Part shown: piece after piece, positions 8,173 through 16,478 of the stretch
How the letters are laid out: every line of letters starts with the position of its first letter
Numbering within the stretch: position 1 is the stretch's first letter
DNA from: SIG440 sp045591035
Lineage (GTDB): Bacteria; Bacillota; Clostridia; Monoglobales; Monoglobaceae
Reading direction: 5' to 3'
DNA: 64,000 nucleotides
Assembly (NCBI GenBank): GCA_045591035.1
Contig: JAZNSG010000005.1
Location: 3,567-67,566 of the forward strand
Program-made: the position numbers and the translations under genes
Notes under the pieces: generated by a model
The model's input: the letters and a program-made list of their open reading frames with translations, nothing else
What the model was told of the DNA's origin: nothing
The model's database searches: none

Positions 8173-8204
8173 AACAGCTCCATTTTTACATGGAGCTGTT
8201 TTCG
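8173..8204. terminator. Terminator between convergent genes
   Basis: An 11-bp stem (AACAGCTCCAT / ATGGAGCTGTT) followed by TTTTC. It lies between the acyltransferase gene and the convergent amidohydrolase gene and may serve both. Confidence 0.75.
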
Positions 8205-8211
8205 TTGTATA

Positions 8212-9009
8212 CTAATAATTCAATCCGAGAAGTTTTGCCGCATTTTTATAATAAATCTTTTCCTTGTCTTTATCAGAAACATCAAGGCTTTCTACCAATT
8301 TGACTTCCCATGATGGTCTGTGCCACGGCATATCAGAACCAAAAAGCAATCTGTCTGGGGTATGCTTGTCCAAAATTTTTTGAGCAAGAGGCTCAGGGAT
8401 ATTTCCATAACTAAAAGCAAGGTCAAACCATATGTCCTCACCACAAAGAAGCTTAAACACATCCTCCCAGCATCTGGTCCCACCCCAATGTGCGGCTACA
8501 ACCTCTGTATCAATCCATTTAAGGGCATTTAAAAAATTCTCAGGACGCCCGTGTATAGAGTCAGCAAAACCATAACCATACCCTGCATGAAAAAGGACAA
8601 CGAGACCGAGTTCTGAAATTCTTCTGTAAATAGGCTTCATTTTTTCATCATCAGGATAAAAAGACTGATACTCGGGATGCAGTTTTACTCCTTTTAAGCC
8701 CAGTCCTTTTATTCGTTCGAGCTCGTCCAAGGCATCAGGGGCATCAGGATGCACCGACCCAAATCCAAAGAGGCTGTCTTCTTTACTGATTTCTGCAGCA
8801 AAGTTATTTACATTGAACTGCTGTTTTGGAGATGTTGCTATCCCAAGCACCACAGATATGCTAACCCCATCCTTTTTCATTTCTTTCTTCAAAGAATCTA
8901 TTGTACCATCAAATTGAGGAACTATCCCATCAAGGCCCAAAGTCAATTTTTCTATGGCTCGATTTGCTATTTTTTCGGGAAACGCATGGGTGTGAAAGTC
9001 AATGATCAA
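8212..9009 (-). CDS. Amidohydrolase-2 family metal-dependent hydrolase (short form)
   Basis: This 265-residue TIM-barrel hydrolase has an N-terminal metal motif DFHTHAFP (residues 4-11), LHPEYQSFYP on a middle strand, AAHWGG, and FGSDMPWHRP near the C-terminus. It starts with TTG, chosen because GGAGG lies 8 bases upstream and the protein begins exactly at the conserved IIDFHTH. It is distinct from the longer amidohydrolase at 5987. The two probably act on different small molecules. Substrate unknown. Confidence 0.8.
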   Translation of the reverse strand: MIIDFHTHAFPEKIANRAIEKLTLGLDGIVPQFDGTIDSLKKEMKKDGVSISVVLGIATSPKQQFNVNNFAAEISKEDSLFGFGSVHPDAPDALDELERIKGLGLKGVKLHPEYQSFYPDDEKMKPIYRRISELGLVVLFHAGYGYGFADSIHGRPENFLNALKWIDTEVVAAHWGGTRCWEDVFKLLCGEDIWFDLAFSYGNIPEPLAQKILDKHTPDRLLFGSDMPWHRPSWEVKLVESLDVSDKDKEKIYYKNAAKLLGLNY

Positions 9010-9103
9010 TGCCTTGTCCTCCCTATTTTTCTTTTATAATCATTATTATGTGTTTCTTTTAAAATAATATTTATGCACATTTTTGTAGACGCTATAACAT
9101 TCA

Positions 9104-9131
9104 AAGGGAACGGTGAATTCACCGTTCCCTT
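9104..9131 (-). terminator. Perfect 28-bp palindrome after the cohesin-SLH gene
   Basis: AAGGGAACGGTGAA and its exact complement form a 14-bp stem just after the stop codon of the minus-strand surface-protein operon. The T run on the minus strand is short, so it may be a weak terminator or a stabilising 3' hairpin. Confidence 0.55.
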
Positions 9132-9137
9132 GATTTT

Positions 9138-10328
9138 TTATTTTGTATTTTCAATGAATCTCATAAGGATTGTGGCAATTTCTGCTCTGGTTGCCTCACC
9201 TGTGGGGTCAAGCATTCCATCATCTTTTCCTTTTATAAGGCCATTGCCGATTGCCCAACCCATTCCTTCTTTTGCCCAAGACGATATTTTGTCCGCATCA
9301 GGAGCAAGTATAGCTGTAGCACCTGCCATTGCCAAATCTTTCTTTAAAGCAAACTTATAAAGGATTGTAGCAATTTGCTCTCTGGTTATATTTGCATTCG
9401 GGGCAAAGGTACCATCGCCCATTCCGTTGACTATTCCCTCTTTGGCAGCCCACGAAACAGCATCTTCGTACCAGCTGTCCTTTTCAATATCAGTAAAGTT
9501 TGATTTGTCACCATCAGGCGTTCCCTCAAGGCGATGAAGCACAACAACAAGCATCGCTCTTGTGAGCTTCGCATTGGGTGCAAATTCACCATCACCCATA
9601 CCGCTCATAAGACCATTTTCGCTCACATACTTAACACTTTCATAAAACCAGTTGTTTTTATTTACATCTACATATGTCACAGATGCACTTGTCTCTTCTT
9701 CTTTATCAACGGGCAAGGTCGCATCACTGTCTTCAGGCAATGGTGCAACTTCATCATCTTTTGGTAGTTGAGATTCTTCTTTAGATGAACCGCCTGAAGC
9801 AGAACCGCCGGATACTGTTCCGTTGCTGATTTCACTATTGATTCCGCTGTTAATGCCGGAAGACTCATCCCCTGCCATTTTCATCACAACATCTGTCAAA
9901 ACAACGCCATTGGCATTTGTTACCATCAGCTTTTCAAATGAAATGTCAGAATCACTGAAGTTTCCTCCAGTCAGCTCTAATTTCAAAACAAGGGCAACGC
10001 CCTCTTTTGGCATAGAATTTGCCGACGCCCAAACCATACGAACTTTGTTGTCAGCAAATTTGTCATTAATAACAACCATTGACTCTGCCATAGCAGAACC
10101 CGAAACCGCTTCAACCAATGACATTTTATCATTATCATAAATAATGTTGAAGCTTCCTGATTGTATCAACTCATTGTTTTCATACTTTACCTCAACAGTC
10201 ACAGTCCCCTCACTTACAGAAGGCTCGACAGTGAAAACTGTCGAGTCCCCATTAGCATATGCAAGTGTGGATACTGCCAAAATCGCTACGATTACAGCAA
10301 CTATATACTTTTTCAAGTATCCCACCAT
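9138..10328 (-). CDS. Cohesin-domain protein with three SLH domains (cell-surface anchor)
   Basis: This 396-residue protein has a signal peptide (about 1-26), a cohesin-like beta domain (about 32-150, with SFNIIYDNDKMSL and LVLKLEL strands), a Ser/Gly then acidic linker (155-215), and three S-layer homology domains (about 218-262, 278-325, 343-390). SLH domains bind pyruvylated cell-wall polymer and cohesins bind dockerins, so the protein should be a surface anchor for a dockerin-bearing partner. It is the last gene of the operon, 24 bases after the free cohesin gene. The start is uncertain: ATG 10328 is used, but TTG 10316 would give the typical MKKYIVAVIV signal peptide and lies near AAGGATGG. 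Confidence 0.85.
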   Translation of the reverse strand: MVGYLKKYIVAVIVAILAVSTLAYANGDSTVFTVEPSVSEGTVTVEVKYENNELIQSGSFNIIYDNDKMSLVEAVSGSAMAESMVVINDKFADNKVRMVWASANSMPKEGVALVLKLELTGGNFSDSDISFEKLMVTNANGVVLTDVVMKMAGDESSGINSGINSEISNGTVSGGSASGGSSKEESQLPKDDEVAPLPEDSDATLPVDKEEETSASVTYVDVNKNNWFYESVKYVSENGLMSGMGDGEFAPNAKLTRAMLVVVLHRLEGTPDGDKSNFTDIEKDSWYEDAVSWAAKEGIVNGMGDGTFAPNANITREQIATILYKFALKKDLAMAGATAILAPDADKISSWAKEGMGWAIGNGLIKGKDDGMLDPTGEATRAEIATILMRFIENTK

Positions 10329-10353
10329 CCTTAAATTTTAAGTTTAAACTTTC

Positions 10354-11103
10354 TTATTCAACCTCAACGGGTTCTTTCAAAATCGGATAACCCCCAGCGG
10401 TCCATACAAAAACTTTAGCTGTTGTATAAGGCACATTCTTAACTTCTACTGTTTTCAAAGTTTCATTTTTGGAGAAATTAACCCATCCACAGCCAACCAA
10501 AACATCATCAGCATTATACAAAACTGCCCACAAAACACCATCCATAGGAGCATCTTTGATTGTATTCGTAAACGTAATCGTATCAGCTGTTGCTACCTTT
10601 GTTGAAGTTACCTCAAATGTGTCGATATTTACACTCATACCTGTCGCATTAAACCCTGACTTCAACGCATCAAAGCCCATCATACTTGACGGATTATCAA
10701 TCATTATTTCGTTTGCACTTAACCCGAAAACAGTATCTCCGGCAGTTGCACCATCCTTGACTTTGAAAGTTATGGTAGCAACAGGATTTGCTATAACAGA
10801 AGTGCTTATCGGATTCATATGAATTCCATCATCAGCATTGTTTATAGCTCCTGTACAGCCTGCTGCAAATACTGTGCTGATGTAGTCTAAACGTGTTTTA
10901 TCATATGTCACAACACAACCTGAAAGACCGACCAGTTTCGAGCCTTCACTTGAATTGAGTGTAACAGTAAACTGGTCACCACCTTTAGCGGAAGTAACAC
11001 TGGATTCCAGATATACGGTCACTGCACCCGCAGCATTAACGGGAATAGCAACCAATGAAAGCACAACAACTATAGCTACAAAAAGCGAAATAATCTTCTT
11101 CAT
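10354..11103 (-). CDS. Secreted cohesin-domain protein
   Basis: This 249-residue protein has a signal peptide (MKKIISLFVAIVVVLSLVA), then a cohesin domain (about 27-160: AGAVTVYLESS, GLSGCVVTYDKTRLDYIS, ATITFKVK), then an uncharacterised beta-rich C-terminal domain of about 85 residues. It has no dockerin, SLH or sortase motif, so how it stays at the surface is unclear. The start was set at ATG 11103 because it opens the signal peptide and AAGGAG lies about 12 bases upstream; the frame is open further. The gene lies 16 bases after the dockerin gene's stop, so the two are co-transcribed. Cohesin assignment is from fold-level motifs and should be confirmed. Confidence 0.75.
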   Translation of the reverse strand: MKKIISLFVAIVVVLSLVAIPVNAAGAVTVYLESSVTSAKGGDQFTVTLNSSEGSKLVGLSGCVVTYDKTRLDYISTVFAAGCTGAINNADDGIHMNPISTSVIANPVATITFKVKDGATAGDTVFGLSANEIMIDNPSSMMGFDALKSGFNATGMSVNIDTFEVTSTKVATADTITFTNTIKDAPMDGVLWAVLYNADDVLVGCGWVNFSKNETLKTVEVKNVPYTTAKVFVWTAGGYPILKEPVEVE

Positions 11104-11119
11104 GTTTATCACTTGCTCC

Positions 11120-11800
11120 TTAATTTGCATTTCTGAATTCCATGATATCTTCATAGGAAAGTATACCGGCATCAAGTCTTAAAATTGCCATTGCATCTAC
11201 GGCATTAACAGTACCATCACCTAATATATCACCAATCAACAACTGCTGTTCAGTCAAATCTATCATTTTGGCATCATAACGGAGTATTGCCATTGCGTCA
11301 GCGGCACTCACATAACCATCGGTATAAATATCCCCATACATTGTAGTGCCCGGTGAGTAATAAACAAATCTTTCGACCGCTGCTGTTTGAACGTCTGTTC
11401 CGCCCATATTGAAATACAAGTTGCAACCTTCTATTCCGCTGACAGAAGATTTTCCCAAAGCTGACTGAAGTCGGGACTTTTCAATGATGAAAGAATACTG
11501 ACCCGTTTCAGGAGCCGATATCTCGTCGAGATAAACAACCTTTGCTTCGTTTCCTGCCACAGTATCCTCAAGAGTAGATGCAGACAAAACAAATGTAATA
11601 GTATCCAAAGGCTTAGTGTCTTCTGTTGCTGTATATTTTACAGTTGCTACTGCATAATTATCGTTTTTAGTTCCGCCTACCACATATTCACCTATGCTGA
11701 CTGAATCGATATCAATTGAATTTGCAGCAAAAACCGAGGCGGTACACATCAAAGCACACAAAAATGTAAAGGCCAAGGCTTTTACAAAGAATTTTTTCAT
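11120..11800 (-). CDS. Secreted protein with C-terminal type I-like dockerin
   Basis: This 226-residue protein has a signal peptide (1-25), a beta-rich domain of about 125 residues that I do not recognise, and a C-terminal dockerin of two calcium-loop repeats: GDIYTDGYVSAADAMAIL (156-173) and GDILGDGTVNAVDAMAIL (190-207). Ca-loop aspartates are D157, D161, D168 and D191, D195, D202; position 3 of each loop carries Tyr or Leu instead of the usual Asn. The two repeats are nearly alike (both end DAMAILR), as expected for dual-mode binding. First gene of the operon, so the dockerin partner is made with two cohesin proteins. No catalytic domain is visible, unlike in cellulosomes. Confidence 0.85.
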   Translation of the reverse strand: MKKFFVKALAFTFLCALMCTASVFAANSIDIDSVSIGEYVVGGTKNDNYAVATVKYTATEDTKPLDTITFVLSASTLEDTVAGNEAKVVYLDEISAPETGQYSFIIEKSRLQSALGKSSVSGIEGCNLYFNMGGTDVQTAAVERFVYYSPGTTMYGDIYTDGYVSAADAMAILRYDAKMIDLTEQQLLIGDILGDGTVNAVDAMAILRLDAGILSYEDIMEFRNAN

Positions 11801-11866
11801 CTCTTATAATCACTCCGTTTCTTCAATAGTAGGTCCAAAATGGCATACTTATACCACTACAACAAT

Positions 11867-11895
11867 ATGATACCACAAAACTCTGTTCAAGTCAA
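11867..11895 (-). promoter_or_regulatory. Promoter of the dockerin-cohesin-SLH operon
   Basis: TTGACT, 17 bases, TATCAT on the minus strand, about 65 bases upstream of the dockerin gene's ATG and after the wecB terminator. The three surface genes therefore have their own promoter. Confidence 0.65.
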
Positions 11896-11960
11896 TATAA
11901 ACAACTTGTAAATATGAACAAATTTCAAAAAAACTTTTTGTCGTTTCGACGAAAGCTGTC

Positions 11961-11998
11961 AAAAATCGGCTAAGCAAATTACCATTTTGCTTAGCCGA
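11961..11998 (-). terminator. Terminator of the tagO-like/wecB pair
   Basis: A 13-bp stem (TCGGCTAAGCAAA / TTTGCTTAGCCGA) followed by TTTTT on the minus strand, just after the wecB stop codon. Confidence 0.9.
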
Positions 11999-12009
11999 AA
12001 TATTAATTT

Positions 12010-13140
12010 TTAACCCTGAATTTTATTGTATTTTTTCAAGATAGCATCAACAATTCTCTCTGACGCATGACCATCGCCATAAGGATTAACAGCCTTTGCC
12101 ATCTTTGAATATTCTGCCTCATCGGTGAGCAGAGTTTTTGCCATTTCATATATTACGTTTTCGTCAACCCCTACAATTTTAACCGTTCCGGCATCCACCG
12201 CCTCAGGACGCTCAGTTTCATTTCGCATAACAAGTACGGGTTTTCCTAAAGAGGGGGCCTCCTCCTGCAGTCCGCCTGAGTCTGTCATCACCATAAAGCT
12301 TCGGCTTATTGCGTTATGAAGCTCGTCGGCATTCACAGGTTCAATCAACTTTACCCTGTCCATTCCACCAAGAATTTTATTGGCAACCTCGCGGACGGCA
12401 GGATTCATATGAACCGGATACACAACCTCAATATCTTCAAATTCTTCAACAAGTCGTTTCACGGCTGTGCAAATATTTTCTAATGGTTTGCCAAGATTCT
12501 CACGACGGTGAGCAGTCATAACGATTACCCGTTTGCCTTCCCAATCTGTAGTTGCCAGAGTTTCGTCCTTAAACAAATAGTCACACCTTACAGTTGTCTG
12601 AAGAGCATCTATAACTGTGTTCCCTGTAATATAGATTGTATCATCGGGAACATTTTCTTTCAAAAGATTTGCACGGTTGCGTTCCGTGGGAGCAAAGTGC
12701 ATATCCGCAATAACACCGGTAAGACGTCGGTTAACTTCCTCAGGGAATGGTGAATATTTGTCGTAAGTACGAAGTCCCGCCTCAACATGGCCCACTGTAA
12801 TCTGGTTATAAAAAGCCGCAAGACTTCCTACAAAAGTGGTTGATGTGTCACCATGAACCAAAACTATGTCCGGCTTTGCCTCTTTCATAACCTCATCAAG
12901 TCCCTCAAGGCCACGAGTGGTTATGCTCAAAAGAGTTTGTCTGTCCTTCATAATATTCAGGTCATAATCAGGCTTAATCTCAAAAATCTCAAGAACCTGG
13001 TCAAGCATCTGGCGATGTTGAGCTGTTACACAAACAATCGACTCAATCTCATCCCGGCTTTCAAGCTCCTTTACAAGGGGCGCCATTTTTATAGCCTCGG
13101 GACGTGTTCCAAAAATCGTCATTACCTTAATTTTGTTCAT
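12010..13140 (-). CDS. wecB: UDP-N-acetylglucosamine 2-epimerase (non-hydrolysing)
   Basis: The enzyme interconverts UDP-GlcNAc and UDP-ManNAc for cell-wall polymers such as teichoic acids or SLH-binding polymer. The 376-residue protein shows GTRPEAIKMAPLV at 10-22, VHGDTSTTF, GHVEAGLRTYD, HRRENLG and TDSGGLQEEA, all typical of the family. GGAGG precedes ATG 13140. It overlaps the end of the upstream glycosyltransferase gene by 14 bases, so translation is probably coupled. Its product could feed the polymer that the neighbouring SLH protein binds (inference). Confidence 0.93.
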   Translation of the reverse strand: MNKIKVMTIFGTRPEAIKMAPLVKELESRDEIESIVCVTAQHRQMLDQVLEIFEIKPDYDLNIMKDRQTLLSITTRGLEGLDEVMKEAKPDIVLVHGDTSTTFVGSLAAFYNQITVGHVEAGLRTYDKYSPFPEEVNRRLTGVIADMHFAPTERNRANLLKENVPDDTIYITGNTVIDALQTTVRCDYLFKDETLATTDWEGKRVIVMTAHRRENLGKPLENICTAVKRLVEEFEDIEVVYPVHMNPAVREVANKILGGMDRVKLIEPVNADELHNAISRSFMVMTDSGGLQEEAPSLGKPVLVMRNETERPEAVDAGTVKIVGVDENVIYEMAKTLLTDEAEYSKMAKAVNPYGDGHASERIVDAILKKYNKIQG

Positions 13141-14197
13141 TTTTATCTTCCTCCTTAGAGTTTTCCTTCGGTTCCATAACTACCAAGCTCACAAGCAGAA
13201 CAAAAAGGACAGCAAATACCAGAATCAAACCTCTGAATGCGTCTTTAAGTGCCATAACAACTGCCGTCAAGCTTAGAATACTTGTCAAAGTATAAAGAAT
13301 GGTAACAGTTTTACGCTGTGAAAAGCCCATGTCAAGCAGTCTGTGATGAAGATGCCCTCTGTCAGGTGACATAATTGGCTTTTTGTTTGCTATTCTTCGA
13401 AGTATAGCAAACAGCGTGTCAAATATAGGTAATCCAAGAATTAACACCGGCACAGCAAAGGAAATCAATGCATACATTTTCATAATTCCCTGGATTGATA
13501 TACAGGCAAGTGCAAAACCTAAAAATGTAGAGCCGGTATCCCCCATAAAAATCTTTGCAGGATTGAAATTATAGGGCAAAAAGCCAAACCCGGCACCTGC
13601 CAAAGCCGCAATCACAATTGCCGCATTAAGATTTCGTGAAATCAGAGTCAACGAGAGAAGTGCCACCGAAGCAATCGACGAAACTCCAGCCGCAAGGCCA
13701 TCAAGCCCATCAATAAGATTAACCGCATTAGTCACCCCGATTATCCAAACCGCAGTTATGGGGATTGACCACATACCGAGATTTATATACTCGGGACCTA
13801 TCCAATGAAAAAGCGGATTTGCTATATATTGAATTTCAATTCCGAAATAAATGGCAATCGATGCCGCAATTATTTGAAAAACGAGCTTCAATTTTGCATT
13901 TAAGGCTTTCATGTCATCAATAACGCCCACGGTAACAATAATTACCGAGCCAAACAGAAGCCCCATTACCTGACGGTCAATAACAGCAAAGCAAAGCACA
14001 CTTATAATAAAACCGTAAAAAATTGCCAATCCTCCAATAAGAGGAATAGGTTTCTTGTGTACGCGACGTTTATCTTTCGGGATATCTATAGCCTTTATCT
14101 TATGGGCAAGAGCAATAACCGTAGGAGTTGATGCGAAAGAAATCAAAAACGCCATACAAAGAGCCAAAACTATATAAACAATACCATTTGCAATCAT
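13127..14197 (-). CDS. tagO: Undecaprenyl-phosphate GlcNAc-1-phosphate transferase (TagO/WecA type)
   Basis: This 356-residue multi-pass membrane protein of the MraY/WecA family starts polymer synthesis by moving GlcNAc-1-P to undecaprenyl phosphate. Seen motifs are DIPKDKRRVHKKPIPLIGG, NLIDGLDGLAAG, FMGDTGSTFLGF and the cytoplasmic SPDRGHLHHRLLD His motif. About ten membrane segments. AAGGAAA precedes the ATG. It is paired with wecB (14-base overlap), which supports a role in a GlcNAc/ManNAc wall polymer. Confidence 0.9.
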   Translation of the reverse strand: MIANGIVYIVLALCMAFLISFASTPTVIALAHKIKAIDIPKDKRRVHKKPIPLIGGLAIFYGFIISVLCFAVIDRQVMGLLFGSVIIVTVGVIDDMKALNAKLKLVFQIIAASIAIYFGIEIQYIANPLFHWIGPEYINLGMWSIPITAVWIIGVTNAVNLIDGLDGLAAGVSSIASVALLSLTLISRNLNAAIVIAALAGAGFGFLPYNFNPAKIFMGDTGSTFLGFALACISIQGIMKMYALISFAVPVLILGLPIFDTLFAILRRIANKKPIMSPDRGHLHHRLLDMGFSQRKTVTILYTLTSILSLTAVVMALKDAFRGLILVFAVLFVLLVSLVVMEPKENSKEEDKNEQN

Positions 14198-14230
14198 TTT
14201 CCTTAGTCCCTTTCCATTTGTAGCATCATC

Positions 14231-15250
14231 CTAAAATTGGATGAACCCCACCTTGCGATATACCTTTGATATGGTTTTTCTTGCGGTGTAGTTTGCCTGT
14301 TCCGCGCCTTTTCGATAAACCGTTTCAAGGTAATCCTTGTTCTTTATAAGGTCAGCGTGTTTTTCCTGAATAGGTTTCAATGTTTCGGCAACAGCCTCCG
14401 CAACAGCATTTTTGAAATCGCCGTAGCCTTTGCCCTCAAATTCAAGAACAATTTCGTCCATGGACTTGCCGGTCATTGACGAATAGATACTCATAAGGTT
14501 CTCAACACCCTCTTTGCCCTCGCCGCAACAAACCTCAGAGCCTGAGTCCGTAACTGCACGTTTAATCTTCTTCACAACCTTGTCAATTGGGTCAAGAAGC
14601 AGAATATAGGAGTTTTCATTAGGGTCGGACTTTGACATTTTCTGTTTTGGGTCCTGAAGACTCATTATTTTTGCCCCAACCTTTGGAATATAAGGCTCCG
14701 GCACCTTGAATGTATCACTATAAGTATTGTTAAATCTCATTGCCAGATCACGGGTCAGCTCAAGATGCTGTTTCTGGTCCTTTCCCACAGGAACAAAGTC
14801 CGCCTGATAAAGAAGAATATCTGCCGCCATAAGCGAGGGATATGTAAACAGCCCTGCATTTATATTGTCAGCATGTTTGCGGCTTTTGTCCTTGAACTGA
14901 GTCATTCGTGAAAGCTCTCCCATATAGGTATTGCAGTCCAAAACCCAGCCAAGCTGTGTGTGTGCGGGAACATGTGACTGAAAAAATATGGGTTCCTTTT
15001 CTGCATCAAGTCCACAAGCAATAAACAGCGCCAAAAGGTCCATACAGTTCTTTCTCAAATCCTTCGGGTCCTGACGCACAGTAATTGAATGAAGGTCCGC
15101 TATCATATAATAGCTTTCATATATTCCTTCTTTTTGAAGCTCCACCCAATTCCGAAGAGCACCTACATAGTTTCCCAAAGTCAATGCCCCTGACGGCTGG
15201 ATTCCGCTTAAAATTCTTTTTTTAGGTTCTGCCTGAATATTTTCTGTCAT
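14231..15250 (-). CDS. trpS: Tryptophan--tRNA ligase
   Basis: Class I aminoacyl-tRNA synthetase of normal length (339 aa). It has SGIQPSGALTLGNYVG at 15-30 (the HIGH-type motif), YQADFVPVGKDQKQHLEL, and KMSKSDPN (KMSKS). GGGGGT precedes ATG 15250. It lies 5 bases after the aminotransferase gene on the same strand. Confidence 0.96.
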   Translation of the reverse strand: MTENIQAEPKKRILSGIQPSGALTLGNYVGALRNWVELQKEGIYESYYMIADLHSITVRQDPKDLRKNCMDLLALFIACGLDAEKEPIFFQSHVPAHTQLGWVLDCNTYMGELSRMTQFKDKSRKHADNINAGLFTYPSLMAADILLYQADFVPVGKDQKQHLELTRDLAMRFNNTYSDTFKVPEPYIPKVGAKIMSLQDPKQKMSKSDPNENSYILLLDPIDKVVKKIKRAVTDSGSEVCCGEGKEGVENLMSIYSSMTGKSMDEIVLEFEGKGYGDFKNAVAEAVAETLKPIQEKHADLIKNKDYLETVYRKGAEQANYTARKTISKVYRKVGFIQF

Positions 15251-15255
15251 ATCAG

Positions 15256-16452
15256 TTATACCCCCATATACTCATGAATGACCTCACCCAGAGTTTTTAT
15301 TCCTTTTTCAATATCCTCTTCACTTGCTGTTGAGTAGTTCATTCTGAATGTGCTGTAGGTCGCCTTGTCATCTATCATACAGGAAGTTCCCGGAACGAAA
15401 GCAACATTTTTCTCAAGGGCTTTTTGCATAAGAGCTCTGCTGTCATAGCCCTCGGGCATGGTACAATAAAGAAACAATCCACCCTCAGGGCAGGTGTGTT
15501 CAACCTCTGACGGGAAGTATTTGTCCATACATTCCATCATAAGTTTGCATTTCTTGCCATAAGACTCTCTGAGCTTTGCTATATGCTCATCAATGGAATA
15601 ACGTGTAACAAACTCATAAGCAATCATCTGTGAGAGAACATTTGTATGTACATCCTGTGTCTGCTTTGAGATTATCATTCTTTCAAGCAAAGGCGCCGGT
15701 GCAGAGGTAAAGCCAAGACGCATACCGGGCGCAAGAATTTTTGAGAATGAGCCAAAGTATATTACCCTGTCATTTTTATCCATAGACTTAAGAGTAGGAA
15801 CCTCTTCTCCTGAAAACCTGAGCTCTCCGTACGGATTATCTTCATAAATCAGTATATCATATTCTTCTGCAAGTTCCAGAATTTTTTCGCGTTTTTCCTT
15901 AGATATAGTAATACCTGATGGATTCTGGAATGTAGAAATAGTGTAAAGCAACTTTATGTTTTTGTGGTTCTTAAGAAGTTCTTCAAGCTTATCCGTGTCA
16001 AGTCCATCAGACAAAACCGGCACATCAAAAAGCTCAGCGTTATAAGAACGGAAACAATTCAGTCCGCCAATGAAGCTTGGAGCCTCGCAAACAACTCCGT
16101 CACCGGGATTTATGAGGGACTTTGAGCAAAGGTCAATGCCCTGCTGTCCACCGCTCACAATAATTACGTCGTCCTCATCTTTCAGTATTCCCTGGGTCAC
16201 AAGACGGTTTTTCGTCCATTCTCTCAAGGGAGCATAACCCTCGGTAATTCCGTATTGAAGTGCTACATTTCCCTTAGTCTCAAGAATTTCCTTTGCAATT
16301 TCTGCAAATTCAGCCTTTGGGAAAAGATTTGGGTCAGGAGCACCGCCTGCAAAGCTTATAATCCCCGGCTTTGCCAGAAGTTTAAAAATTTCTCTAATTG
16401 AAGATGCTTCAAGGTGCTTCACCTTGTCTGAAAACTTTGTTGAAATATCCAT
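15256..16452 (-). CDS. PLP-dependent aminotransferase, class I/II (2-aminoadipate/aromatic type)
   Basis: A 398-residue fold-type I aminotransferase close to the LysN/aromatic group. Visible are SFAGGAPDPNLFP near the N-terminus, NPSGITISKEKR, the YEDNPYGEL loop, and the PLP-lysine motif FGSFSKILAPGMRLGF. ATG 16452 is preferred because TAGGAT lies about 9 bases upstream; a TTG three codons earlier has no better site. It lies 26 bases after gltX. The exact amino donor is not resolvable from sequence. Confidence 0.88.
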   Translation of the reverse strand: MDISTKFSDKVKHLEASSIREIFKLLAKPGIISFAGGAPDPNLFPKAEFAEIAKEILETKGNVALQYGITEGYAPLREWTKNRLVTQGILKDEDDVIIVSGGQQGIDLCSKSLINPGDGVVCEAPSFIGGLNCFRSYNAELFDVPVLSDGLDTDKLEELLKNHKNIKLLYTISTFQNPSGITISKEKREKILELAEEYDILIYEDNPYGELRFSGEEVPTLKSMDKNDRVIYFGSFSKILAPGMRLGFTSAPAPLLERMIISKQTQDVHTNVLSQMIAYEFVTRYSIDEHIAKLRESYGKKCKLMMECMDKYFPSEVEHTCPEGGLFLYCTMPEGYDSRALMQKALEKNVAFVPGTSCMIDDKATYSTFRMNYSTASEEDIEKGIKTLGEVIHEYMGV

Positions 16453-16478
16453 TTTTATCAATCCTATCTGAATTTCTT

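Noticed and set aside
9138..11800. Full cellulosome gene cluster
   Set aside because: No glycoside hydrolase or carbohydrate-binding module is present beside the cohesin and dockerin genes.
13127..14197. MraY proper (peptidoglycan enzyme)
   Set aside because: Motifs and pairing with wecB fit the TagO/WecA branch; no mur gene is adjacent.
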